Positions 25,197 to 33,453 of a stretch of 64,000 nt of DNA are shown here, piece after piece. The translations under genes and the position numbers were made by a program. The notes beneath the pieces are model-generated. The model ran no database searches. It had not been told where the DNA came from and saw nothing but the letters and a program-made list of their open reading frames with translations. Every line of letters begins with the position of its first letter. The first letter of the stretch is position 1. The DNA is from Rhizobium leguminosarum (GTDB taxonomy: Bacteria; Pseudomonadota; Alphaproteobacteria; Rhizobiales; Rhizobiaceae): contig NZ_CP025014.1 of assembly GCF_002953715.1 (NCBI RefSeq), positions 528,530 to 592,529 on the forward strand, written 5' to 3'.

Positions 25197-26809
25197 AGCT
25201 TGCCTCCAGCGGAGGTATAGAGGACCGTAAATCCGACACGCGCGCCCTCGGGCAGGAATTCACCGAGGCGCTTGGCGATATTGCCGGCGGTGCGGCGCCT
25301 GTCGTTCTGCTTCAGGAACTCCACAAGTTCGGGCATCGGGGTTTCAGAGGTGACGGCAACGAGCAGGTCGGTGCCGAAAGGTGCGACGACGGAAAGATCG
25401 AGATCGAAGGTCTGAGACATCTCAGCATCGACCTCCTTCTCGTTGGGATAGAGGAACTGTACGGTTCCATCGCCGGTGACGTCGAAAAGCACGAGCTTGC
25501 GGCCTGATAGATCCGAAACCGTGACGCCGACGCGCTCACCTTCGCGATGGACGGTGTCGGAAGGCGTCACGCGCGTGGTCTGCGGGTTTGTCTCGGACAG
25601 CCGCTTCAGGGTATCGAGCGCGGCCATCCGGTCGACGACGAAAGGCATGTCGCCGGCGCCGACGGCGGAAGCGACGACGTCGCCGCCGGCAATCGCCTCG
25701 CGCTTTTCCGGATCGAAGACCAGTTCGGCATCGGCACCCTCGGTCAGCTTGAACGGCGTGACGGCTGATACAATCCCCTGCAGCACCGGCTCGGAGCCGA
25801 GGGCGGCGACGCTGATCGGCGCGGGCTCGGCGGGCAGCGGAGCGTTTGATTTCTCCGCCGCCGCCTGGGCCCCCGCCCCTTCGTAATGATAGACCACGGC
25901 GCGGTCGAGATCGGTTCCGGGCGGGCTTTCGGTGAAGATGTTCTGCCGCTGGTCGGTGAACTGGTAGACCGCCTGGCGCACATATTCGAACAATTCGCGG
26001 CGGCTGACGGCGCCGTCACCATTCCGGTCGGCGGCGCCTTCGAAGGCGCGGGCGGTGGCATAGCTCAGCGCGCCGCGTTTCTGCGGGATGCCGGGAATTG
26101 ATATCTCGGGCGATTTGGTATTCTCGTCGACGGCGGCAAGAAAGGTCAGCCGCTTGAAATCGAAGCCGGTGGACAGCGCATCCGCCGTGGTCGAGATCGG
26201 CGCGAGGTCGTCCTCCTCTATCGTATAGGAAGGCGCCTGACGCCAGGTGATCTCGGCGCCGCGCGGATCGACGTCGCGGGTCATGCCGCCGGCGTGGCAG
26301 GTATCGGCGATGAAGACGACATCGGCGCCCTTGGTCTCAAGATTGCGGATCAGCGCCTTGAATTCGTCGCCGAAGATGCGCTCGCGTGATCCGGGAAGAC
26401 GGGTGTCGAAGCCGGCGAGCACATAGACCTCGTCGCGGCCGCTCGGTTTCGAGCCCTTGACGCGTTCCGGCTCGCTCGACCCGTGACCGGCGATGCCGAG
26501 CACGACGAGGTCGCCAGGCCCTGCCCGTTCCGTGACGGCCTCGATCGCGTGGAAGATGCCCTCGCGGTCGGCCGCACCATTCTTCAGCAGCGTCATGTCC
26601 TCGACGCCGACCGAGCGCAGCGAAAGCGAAAGGTCCTCGGCATCGGCGACGGCGCCGTGCAGCGGCGGGACGTTGCGGTAGAGGTCGATGCCGATCAGCA
26701 CCGCCCTGACCGCACCGCGCTCCGGCGCCTCGATCACCCTTGCCAGGCTGTTGGTGGCCGCCAAGGTGAGGAGGGCAAATGCTGCGGCCATGGAAACGGA
26801 TGCGGACAT
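25193..26809 (-). CDS. Exported caspase-like (C14) protease with EF-hand
   Basis: A 538-residue protein from ATG at 26809 (GGGGAG 7 bases upstream). An N-terminal hydrophobic signal (SMAAAFALLTLAATNSLA) is followed by a C14 caspase fold (RAVLIGIDLYRN), catalytic His109 (GIAGHGSS) and Cys171 (IADTCHAGG), both present. Residues 261-272 (DRNGDGAVSRRE) are a canonical EF-hand loop, so calcium may control it, as with metacaspases. The C-terminal third is DUF4384-like (KLVLFDVTGDGTVQFLYPN). Bacterial orthocaspases usually cleave after Arg or Lys. It lies 22 bases after the OmpA-type gene and overlaps the trypsin-caspase gene by 4 bases. Confidence 0.9.
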   Translation of the reverse strand: MSASVSMAAAFALLTLAATNSLARVIEAPERGAVRAVLIGIDLYRNVPPLHGAVADAEDLSLSLRSVGVEDMTLLKNGAADREGIFHAIEAVTERAGPGDLVVLGIAGHGSSEPERVKGSKPSGRDEVYVLAGFDTRLPGSRERIFGDEFKALIRNLETKGADVVFIADTCHAGGMTRDVDPRGAEITWRQAPSYTIEEDDLAPISTTADALSTGFDFKRLTFLAAVDENTKSPEISIPGIPQKRGALSYATARAFEGAADRNGDGAVSRRELFEYVRQAVYQFTDQRQNIFTESPPGTDLDRAVVYHYEGAGAQAAAEKSNAPLPAEPAPISVAALGSEPVLQGIVSAVTPFKLTEGADAELVFDPEKREAIAGGDVVASAVGAGDMPFVVDRMAALDTLKRLSETNPQTTRVTPSDTVHREGERVGVTVSDLSGRKLVLFDVTGDGTVQFLYPNEKEVDAEMSQTFDLDLSVVAPFGTDLLVAVTSETPMPELVEFLKQNDRRRTAGNIAKRLGEFLPEGARVGFTVLYTSAGGKL

Positions 26810-26831
26810 GGCCAAACTCCCCTCGCCCCAG

Positions 26832-28796
26832 CTATTCGCGGCGCCATTCGACGCGCCGGTTCAGCGCATCGACATCGTCTTCGGTGAGGTTTGCGGTTGC
26901 GGTCACATCCACCGGCTCGGATGCGCCGCGGCCTTCGGCGTCGATCGTCGCGTCGATGCCGTTGCTCTTCAGGAAATCGGCGACGGCCTGGGCGCGGCGT
27001 TCGGACAGTTTCTGATTATAGTCGTCACCGCCGAGCCGGTCGGTATGGCCGATGAGGATGACGCGGCCGGGCTTCTGCTCCTTCAGCGCCTCCAGCAGTT
27101 CCTCAGCGGCCTCGGTGCCGATCGAGGTGAAGCTCGACTTGTTGAAATCGAAGGTGATCGGAACCGGAATGGAGACCGGCACGATGCCGCGCACATTCTC
27201 GGAATAGATGCCGCCGAGCACGCCGCTGCGGTGATCCTTCTCGGCCGGCACGAAGCTGCCTTCAGGATTGTCGCTCGTCGGGTTGGCGGCAAGGATGCGG
27301 GCCTGGGCGGCGCGCTGGATGAGATCGGAAATCGTCTCGGCCGGCGGCGCCTTCGGCGTGCGGGTCTCGTTCTTGATGATCTCGATCGCCTGCTGGTAAT
27401 CGGCAGCGGCATCGGCAAAGCGACGGGCGGAGAAATAGATCTCGCCGAGCGTGGCGGAGGCCTGCCAGAGCACCTGCGGGCTGTCGGCGGCGATAAGCAG
27501 CGGCTCGTAATCGCCGACCGGCTGGTTGGCGGCCATCATCTCCTGGGCGGCGGAAAGCCTGAGGGCCGCGACGCGGCGCTGGGCGTTCACCTGGAACTGG
27601 CCGCAATCGGCGCTGACGGCGATCGTATCGGCTTCAGCGGCGGCAGCCGTGATATCCTTGGCGGCAACGGCGGTGTTCAGCTTGTCGAGAAGGGCGGTGC
27701 AAACAGGCGTATCGGCATTTGCCATCTCGATCTCCTCGCCGGCCCCGGCGGCCTCGTCAGGTTCGGCCGAACGGCCGAGGTTTAGCTGCGGCATCTTGAT
27801 GCTGAAACCGCCGGGAAGCTTGAATTGCGGCATCTTGATCTGCGGCATCGGCAGTTTCGGCATCTTCGTCTGCGCAGACTGGGCCGGCTGCTTGTACTGC
27901 GTCGGCTGCTTATATTGGGTCGGCCGGGTGGATGAGGTGGTGTCGGCCGGACCGATCAGCTCCAGTTCGTCGGCGGCAAGCTCCTGGCCGGGCGCCAGGT
28001 TGGTGACGATCTTGTATTTCTTCGGCGGCTGTTGTGTTGCCTGCTCGACAGGCTTCGGCGCGACCTTTTTCGGGGCAACGGGCCTCGGTTTTTCCACCAC
28101 CGTTTCCGGCTTCTTGGCGACTTCCTGTTTCGTCACCGGCTTCGGCTTCGGAGCGGCTGCTGGTTTCGGCGCAACGGGCGGCTTTGCAGCCTGTTCGACC
28201 GGTGCGGGTTTTGCCGCGGGAGCGGCTGCGACGGGCGGGGTTGCGGGCAAGCTGTCGACCGTCGTCAGCGTCAGCGTCTTGCTGCTGATCTTGGTGCCGA
28301 GGCTGCGGGCTTCTTCGAGGCTACGGGAAACGGCTTCCATGCCGCCGTCGATCGAGCGGAACATGCCGCTGCCGCTGCCGCCGAGATCGGCAAAGATGTT
28401 GAGCGGCTTGGAGGAATAGAAGACCTTGATCTGCTCCTGGCCGACCGGGCCTGAAACCTGCAGCCGGGCGCCGCTTGCCGGATCCGGCACCTGGACGCGC
28501 TTGCCGGCGCCGACCAGGGCGTCGGTCTGGTATTTGTTCGGGAAAAGCTTCACGACCGCGCCGTTCGGCGAGACGTTCAGCACCGTGACATAGGCGGTCT
28601 CAGTTGACTGGATGAAGAGGCCGACCACTTCGCCGATGGCGTATTTGGCTTCAGCGCGATCGAAGGTGATGCTGACGGGGCCGGTTTGCGCCGGCGCTTC
28701 GGTCAGTGTGCGTTCGTTCTGCGCCTCGACGGCGGGAACCACCGAAAAGAACGAAAGAAAGGTGGCTGCTGCTAGGATGGCTTTGCGGTTCGGCAT
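26832..28796 (-). CDS. DUF4384-OmpA envelope protein, first gene of the protease operon
   Basis: A 654-residue protein from ATG at 28796 (AGGAGG upstream) with signal peptide MPNRKAILAAATFLSFFSVV (cut after VEA). Residues 30-130 are DUF4384-like (YAIGEVVGLFIQSTETAYVT, GAVVKLFPNKYQ), the same domain found in the two caspase genes. Then come a Pro/Lys/Ala-rich linker, short YKQP and KMPQ repeats, a helical region, and a C-terminal OmpA peptidoglycan-binding domain (ITFDFNKSSF, GHTDRLGGDDYNQKLSERRA, NRRVEWRRE). It probably anchors the system to the cell wall. The shared DUF4384 domain suggests the proteins bind a common partner. Confidence 0.9.
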   Translation of the reverse strand: MPNRKAILAAATFLSFFSVVPAVEAQNERTLTEAPAQTGPVSITFDRAEAKYAIGEVVGLFIQSTETAYVTVLNVSPNGAVVKLFPNKYQTDALVGAGKRVQVPDPASGARLQVSGPVGQEQIKVFYSSKPLNIFADLGGSGSGMFRSIDGGMEAVSRSLEEARSLGTKISSKTLTLTTVDSLPATPPVAAAPAAKPAPVEQAAKPPVAPKPAAAPKPKPVTKQEVAKKPETVVEKPRPVAPKKVAPKPVEQATQQPPKKYKIVTNLAPGQELAADELELIGPADTTSSTRPTQYKQPTQYKQPAQSAQTKMPKLPMPQIKMPQFKLPGGFSIKMPQLNLGRSAEPDEAAGAGEEIEMANADTPVCTALLDKLNTAVAAKDITAAAAEADTIAVSADCGQFQVNAQRRVAALRLSAAQEMMAANQPVGDYEPLLIAADSPQVLWQASATLGEIYFSARRFADAAADYQQAIEIIKNETRTPKAPPAETISDLIQRAAQARILAANPTSDNPEGSFVPAEKDHRSGVLGGIYSENVRGIVPVSIPVPITFDFNKSSFTSIGTEAAEELLEALKEQKPGRVILIGHTDRLGGDDYNQKLSERRAQAVADFLKSNGIDATIDAEGRGASEPVDVTATANLTEDDVDALNRRVEWRRE

Positions 28797-29008
28797 TGGA
28801 AAACCTCCTCTTCGAACAATCTCACACTGTGTTGAAGATGAGAATAGCACTGACCGGCGAAATTGGGATGGCTTCGCCTGTCTTGCTTGAGGGAGGGTTA
28901 CAAATTATTTGGAGCCTGGAAGAATCCGCCAAGGCAAAGACGTGAGCAAGACTCACGCTCGGCAATATCCGATGCCTTTTATAGTCCCGTTCGACTGCAA
29001 AGAGATGG

Positions 29009-29386
29009 TTAGTTCTTGGGTTTCTGCCCGGCTGATTTCAAAATCGAGATCAGGTCGCTCATTCCCTCGGGCGAGGAATTGTAGAGCCAGAGAATATCGG
29101 GATTGTCGACCGTGAATTCCTTGCCGGGGCCCGAGCCCATGTCGCGGCCGGGCGAGGTCGCATCGGGGAGCTTGTCTTCGCCGGGTGCAAGCCCCTTGGC
29201 GCGCTCATGTTCGGCGATGATCGCCGTCGCCGCAGCAAAGGCCTTCTCGTCCTGTTGGCGCAGCGCTGCCAGCGAGGGGTTTCGCGCCGCTAGCGCATCC
29301 TCAGCCGGGCCGGAATAGGCAAGCCGGGGTATCTGCAACGCCAGCAGAAGGCCGATCGACAAGGTTATGAGCCAGGATTTCGTCAT
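29009..29386 (-). CDS. Small exported protein of unknown function
   Basis: A 125-residue protein from ATG at 29386 with signal peptide MTKSWLITLSIGLLLALQIP (likely cut after AYS). The mature part is about 100 residues, mainly helical at first (SLAALRQQDEKAFAAATAII), then a Gly/Pro-rich stretch and NPDILWLYNSSPEGMSDLIS. No Cys. It lies upstream of the OmpA-caspase operon on the same strand, 212 bases away, and may belong to the same functional set. No family recognised. Confidence 0.65.
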   Translation of the reverse strand: MTKSWLITLSIGLLLALQIPRLAYSGPAEDALAARNPSLAALRQQDEKAFAAATAIIAEHERAKGLAPGEDKLPDATSPGRDMGSGPGKEFTVDNPDILWLYNSSPEGMSDLISILKSAGQKPKN

Positions 29387-29521
29387 CGTCGTCAAATCCG
29401 TTATCAACCTGATGCGCACCGCAACAGGGCAAGCAGCACGACAATAGGGAGAGGCCGGAAGGATGGCAACGGCGCTCAGTGCCAATCGATTGGGAGGGTC
29501 GAAATCGACTGGCAGCGGATG

Positions 29522-30118
29522 TCAGACAATTTTCAATTGCTGCAGGCTAAGGCGCAGATCGCGCAGCATTTCGCCGAAGATCTCCTCGATCATCCCCGTC
29601 GACCAGACGACCATGGTGCCATAGGGCGAGCGCTTGCGCTGCATGAAGCCCGCTGTCTCGAAATCGATCAGCGTCTTGCGGCAGGTCTCGCTCGACATCA
29701 CCGCGACAAGGAAACGGGCGAGGTTGGACTGGTCGATCGCGCCTGATTTTTCAGCCCAGTTCTGGATCAGCCGCGGCTTGGTGTCGGCGGTGAACATCGA
29801 GGCGAGCGCACGATCCTGCGAGAGCCCCAGGCGCTGCAGCTTGGCCGGATCGCGGGTGAGCGAAACCACGTAATCATTGTGCAGATCGGCGAAGCGTTCG
29901 ATATCCTCGGCGGTGCTGATGCCGAAGACCTTCATCGAATAGAGGAACTCGGCCATCAGATAGGTCGGCTCCGAGCGCAACTGCGCCAGATGCTTGTCAT
30001 CCTTGCTGGCCGAGGCCGCGCAGACGCGATCGGAAAAGTTGATCCTTGCCGCGCGAACCTGCTCCAGCAAGCTTATGTCGAGCGCCAGTTCGTCACCGTT
30101 CCATTCCAGCATAAGCAT
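29522..30118 (-). CDS. Hypothetical protein, possibly winged-helix regulator
   Basis: About 198 residues, cytoplasmic, no signal or membrane segment. Two ATGs (30118 and 30112) are possible; AGGGA fits the second better. The second half (QSNLARFLVAVMSSETCRKT, LIDFETAGFMQRKRSPYGTM, VVWSTGMIEEIF) has a pattern like a winged-helix DNA-binding domain, but I cannot assign a family. It is divergent from the NlpC/P60 gene with 130-150 bases between starts, so it may regulate the protease region. Confidence 0.6.
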   Translation of the reverse strand: MLMLEWNGDELALDISLLEQVRAARINFSDRVCAASASKDDKHLAQLRSEPTYLMAEFLYSMKVFGISTAEDIERFADLHNDYVVSLTRDPAKLQRLGLSQDRALASMFTADTKPRLIQNWAEKSGAIDQSNLARFLVAVMSSETCRKTLIDFETAGFMQRKRSPYGTMVVWSTGMIEEIFGEMLRDLRLSLQQLKIV

Positions 30119-30269
30119 TCCCTGCCAGCAAATCTTCGAGACGATGATCTTGTACTATCGCCGGCGCAGATCTCCAAATCGTTTGGAAAGCAACGGCTTG
30201 CTGAGGGGCCATATCTAGCCTACCATTTTAAAGACTTGGTCACAGAGCATGATGCCGGGGGTCGAGGCA

Positions 30270-31880
30270 ATGCGTAGTTCAGGGTCGCATTTTTTGCTTG
30301 CCGCGGCACTTGCGGTCGCCTCGCCGGTTTTTGCCAAAGACACTGTGATGATCGAGCTTCGCGGCGGCGACGGCGCACGTTCGGTCGGCATCATCTCTTC
30401 CAACGAGGAAGTGGAGGCATCCGGCCCGGCGGCGATCACCGTCGGCGACGACGGCACCATCTACGTCCTCGACCAGAACAACGGCCGCGTGCTCGCCATC
30501 GACGCCGAACGCTCGCGGGCCGATCCCGAAATCCTGCCGCTGCCTGATAATGCCGCGCCGGAGGATCTCGCCGTCGTCCACAACGAACTCTACCTCTGGT
30601 CGGACGGCGTCGTGCCGCTCGAGCGCTCCACCGATGCCGACGGCCGGTCGCAGACGCTGCGCGCCGTCGACGGCGGCGGCGATGCCGACGATTACACCCG
30701 CTCGGTCTTCGCCTCGATGGGCTCGGTATCGCCCGGTCCGCTGAACAGCATCATCGACGAGATCGGCCGCAGCACCAGCCGGCCTGAGGCCCGCCCGCCG
30801 GTCATTCAATATGTGCCGAGCCGCGGGCTCGGCGATATCGTTGCCGAGGTCTCGGCTGCTGCAAACGACAAGGCGGAAATCCTGCTGCGGCGCAGCAGCT
30901 CGGAGGAGAATTTCCTCTCGCTGCAGCTCGCCTCGGAAGGGCGGATTGGCACCGTCGAACTTCTCGACATCGACACGACAGGCAGGCCCTATGCGCTGGT
31001 CGAGCTTGTGCCGGCCGACCGGCCCGAGCGCACCGGCATGCTGGTGGTGCGCTTCACGCCGAACGGCGCGATGGACCGGGTCTACGACCTGCCGATCGAA
31101 CCCGGCACGGTATTCTCCAGGCGTTTCGTGGCGATCGGCCCACGGGGCGACGTGCTTTATCTGCGTTCGCAGGAAAGCCGGGCGCAGGTGCTGCGGCTCG
31201 ACGGCCGGGAGCCCGGCCGCAAACTTGCCGTCGCCCTGCCTGCGAAACAGTTGAATACGGGCAAGCCCGGCAAGACGCCGAAAGTGGCGATCGTGCCGAA
31301 ATCGCGGGGCGACGTCATCGAGCGGGCAATCGGCTTCGAGACGCTGAACTGGCTGGTGACGCCGACGGCCTATGGCAGGGATCCGGGGCCTGGCTGCATC
31401 AACATGAACCGGCTGCGCCGCCCGATCTACCTGATCGGCAAGCGCGGCCAGACGGTCAAGGGTGTTCCCTACTGCTGGGGCTGCAAGACGCCGCTCGAGA
31501 ATTTCATCGGCGGCGTCGAAAAGGGCCAGACCGCCGGCAATGTCTGCACCAAGAGCGCGCCGCAATCCAATATCCTCGGCGTCGATTGCTCCGGTTTCGT
31601 CAGCGACGCCTGGGGCCTGAAGATGCATGTCTCCACGCGCGCCATCCCGGGGATCACCAAGCGGCTCTCCGACCCCTGGTCGATGCGGCCGGGCGACGCG
31701 CTGAACAAGCCGGGCTCGCATGTGCTGTTGTTCATGCGCTTCACCGACGACCGCAAGGTGGAAGTGATGGAGGCGTCGCCGAATGCCTGCAAGGGCCGGG
31801 TCTGCCGCAATACCTATTCGCTCGGCAGCCTGTTGATGCGCGGCTACCAGCCGGTGCGTTTTAAGGGGCTGGATGGTTGA
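30270..31880 (+). CDS. Exported beta-propeller plus NlpC/P60-type peptidase
   Basis: About 536 residues. A signal peptide (MRSSGSHFLLAAALAVASPV, cut after VFA) is followed by a region with propeller-like repeats (ITVGDDGTIYVLDQNNGRVL, RPYALVELVPADRPERTGML). The C-terminal 140 residues look like NlpC/P60: VPYCWGCKTP, catalytic Cys440 in GVDCSGFVSDAWGL, and His in PGSHVLLF. These enzymes cut peptidoglycan stem peptides. The start could be ATG at 30249 (adds seven residues). It is the only plus-strand gene in the 19-36 kb region and fits an envelope role. Confidence 0.8.
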   Translation: MRSSGSHFLLAAALAVASPVFAKDTVMIELRGGDGARSVGIISSNEEVEASGPAAITVGDDGTIYVLDQNNGRVLAIDAERSRADPEILPLPDNAAPEDLAVVHNELYLWSDGVVPLERSTDADGRSQTLRAVDGGGDADDYTRSVFASMGSVSPGPLNSIIDEIGRSTSRPEARPPVIQYVPSRGLGDIVAEVSAAANDKAEILLRRSSSEENFLSLQLASEGRIGTVELLDIDTTGRPYALVELVPADRPERTGMLVVRFTPNGAMDRVYDLPIEPGTVFSRRFVAIGPRGDVLYLRSQESRAQVLRLDGREPGRKLAVALPAKQLNTGKPGKTPKVAIVPKSRGDVIERAIGFETLNWLVTPTAYGRDPGPGCINMNRLRRPIYLIGKRGQTVKGVPYCWGCKTPLENFIGGVEKGQTAGNVCTKSAPQSNILGVDCSGFVSDAWGLKMHVSTRAIPGITKRLSDPWSMRPGDALNKPGSHVLLFMRFTDDRKVEVMEASPNACKGRVCRNTYSLGSLLMRGYQPVRFKGLDG

Positions 31881-31894
31881 ACGGACAAGTAGCG

Positions 31895-33109
31895 TCAGGC
31901 CGCCGGCTTTGACAGCAACCGTCGCTTTGCCATCGCCCAAAGCCCGTGGCTGGTGACGCTCTCGGCATAGTCCCGATAGGCGGGATCCTCGCTCAGCATG
32001 CGCTCTTCGGCGCGGGCGCGCATGACATAGATAAGGCTGACGACCGCCAGCATGCCGGCCCGCGCAAGTCCTTCCGTTAGGCCGCTGGCGATGAAGCTGG
32101 GAGCGGCAAACAGCCACCAGGCGATGTTCTTCGAGACATAGGCCGGATGCTTGATGAAGCGATAGGGGCCCGACGTGATGATGCCGCGATGGGTAAGGTT
32201 GGAAAATCGCGGTCCGAAGGCGACGGTCGCCCAGACATAGATGACGGTGCAGAACAGCGTCGTGACGCTCCAGAGAATGAAGACGGCCGACCCTTCTTGG
32301 ATCACGCTCTCCCATCCCGGCCCTTCGCCATAAGGCACGAAGGCATGCGAGATCGCAGGGAAGAACGGCTCGTAACAGATGAGGCAGACGAGCCAGCCGA
32401 GCGCCGTCGTTTCCGTTGCCCTGACATGCCAGCCGAAGAGTTTGAAGGTGGCGATATAGCCGCCAGCGGCAAGTACGGTGTCGAGAAGAAAGGCAAGCCG
32501 CAACAGGCCTTCGAACCAGGCGGCTGAGAGCGGTGGAAACGCCCAGGCCGGCTTATCGGCAAGATCGGAAAAGGCCGCCATGCCGCCCGAAAACATCAGC
32601 ACGAGAAAGAAGCACTTGATCGCGAGCAGGCGCAATGCGAACAGCACGTCCTCCTCGCGAAAATCCTGCATCAGCACCGCACGCCCGACCTGATTGAGGT
32701 AATCGTCGGGCTCTTCGGCGACCAGATCGGTGGCTACGATGTAGAGGATGGTGGCTGCAGCAAGCGCGATTGAAATGACGATGGTCGTGTGCCCGGCCTC
32801 AATGAACCATCGGACCGCTGACGACTGCGTGAAAAACGGAAAGACCGAACAGACAATGACGACCACGCCAAGGAGCGCAGCGAGGCCGACAAGCTTCGTT
32901 CCGACGCGCCGCCAGAAGACGACCGGAGCGTCGTCTCGTCTCATCCTCGATGCCCAGGCCCGACGAGCAGCCAGTGTGCCCTCGACGACGGTCCACGTCA
33001 GGAGAAGGCAGAATAACGCAAGGGCCATCGCTATGCCGGACTCAAGCCGGAGATACGTGGAGAGTGCGATGCCCATTGCTGCTCCGATGAACGTCGCAGC
33101 TTGGATCAT
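31895..33109 (-). CDS. Polytopic membrane protein with ICMT-like methyltransferase domain
   Basis: A 404-residue protein with about ten hydrophobic helices. The C-terminal 110 residues have the isoprenylcysteine/phospholipid methyltransferase pattern: ITSGPYRFIKHPAYVSKNIA, then RARAEERMLSEDPAYRDYAE. In this superfamily the GPYR..RHPxY and E..L...Y motifs bind SAM within the membrane. The bacterial substrates are mostly unknown and may be lipids. It lies between the NlpC/P60 gene (convergent, 14 bases away) and the lipoprotein gene, 14 bases downstream of it, suggesting co-transcription with the lipoprotein. Confidence 0.8.
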   Translation of the reverse strand: MIQAATFIGAAMGIALSTYLRLESGIAMALALFCLLLTWTVVEGTLAARRAWASRMRRDDAPVVFWRRVGTKLVGLAALLGVVVIVCSVFPFFTQSSAVRWFIEAGHTTIVISIALAAATILYIVATDLVAEEPDDYLNQVGRAVLMQDFREEDVLFALRLLAIKCFFLVLMFSGGMAAFSDLADKPAWAFPPLSAAWFEGLLRLAFLLDTVLAAGGYIATFKLFGWHVRATETTALGWLVCLICYEPFFPAISHAFVPYGEGPGWESVIQEGSAVFILWSVTTLFCTVIYVWATVAFGPRFSNLTHRGIITSGPYRFIKHPAYVSKNIAWWLFAAPSFIASGLTEGLARAGMLAVVSLIYVMRARAEERMLSEDPAYRDYAESVTSHGLWAMAKRRLLSKPAA

Positions 33110-33123
33110 GAAGGACCCTGCCT

Positions 33124-33429
33124 TTACCAGGAAGTACCGCCCGACGACCCGCCCGACGACCCGCCAGAGCCACCGCCCATGCCGCCGCCAGAGTTGGAAT
33201 TCCCACCGGAACTGTTCTCAGAGCGGGCGAAAGCCGGTTGATTGCTCTTTGCCGCCACTCTTTTGACGGTGGGCGTGGTTTTCCTGGCAGGCGTGGCGTT
33301 CGTAGCCGGCTCTTCGCTGGCGAACAGTGTCCTGGCGCCTGGGTCGAAGATGCAGCTCTGCAGGATTGCACCGGAACCTGCGATGAATGTCGAGCACAAT
33401 AGGACACGGATGATGAGCTTGCTGTTCAT
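33124..33429 (-). CDS. Gly/Ser-rich lipoprotein
   Basis: A 101-residue protein. A signal peptide MNSKLIIRVLLCSTFIAGSG ends in a lipobox-like ILQSC, so it is probably lipidated at Cys26. The rest is low-complexity: a basic TPARKTTPTVKRVAAKSN section and a C-terminal GGGMGGGSGGSSGGSSGG tail. Such tails are flexible linkers or surface tethers. It lies 24 bases after the third caspase gene and before the ICMT-like gene, so the three probably form one transcript. Confidence 0.75.
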   Translation of the reverse strand: MNSKLIIRVLLCSTFIAGSGAILQSCIFDPGARTLFASEEPATNATPARKTTPTVKRVAAKSNQPAFARSENSSGGNSNSGGGMGGGSGGSSGGSSGGTSW

Positions 33430-33453
33430 GTATGGCGCCCCCAGACCGCCGTT

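Noticed and set aside
30279..32315. A 678-codon open frame antisense to the NlpC/P60-type gene
   Set aside because: It mirrors a high-GC real gene, has no ribosome binding site or recognisable domain, and its His/Arg/Asp-rich composition is typical of antisense frames in GC-rich DNA.
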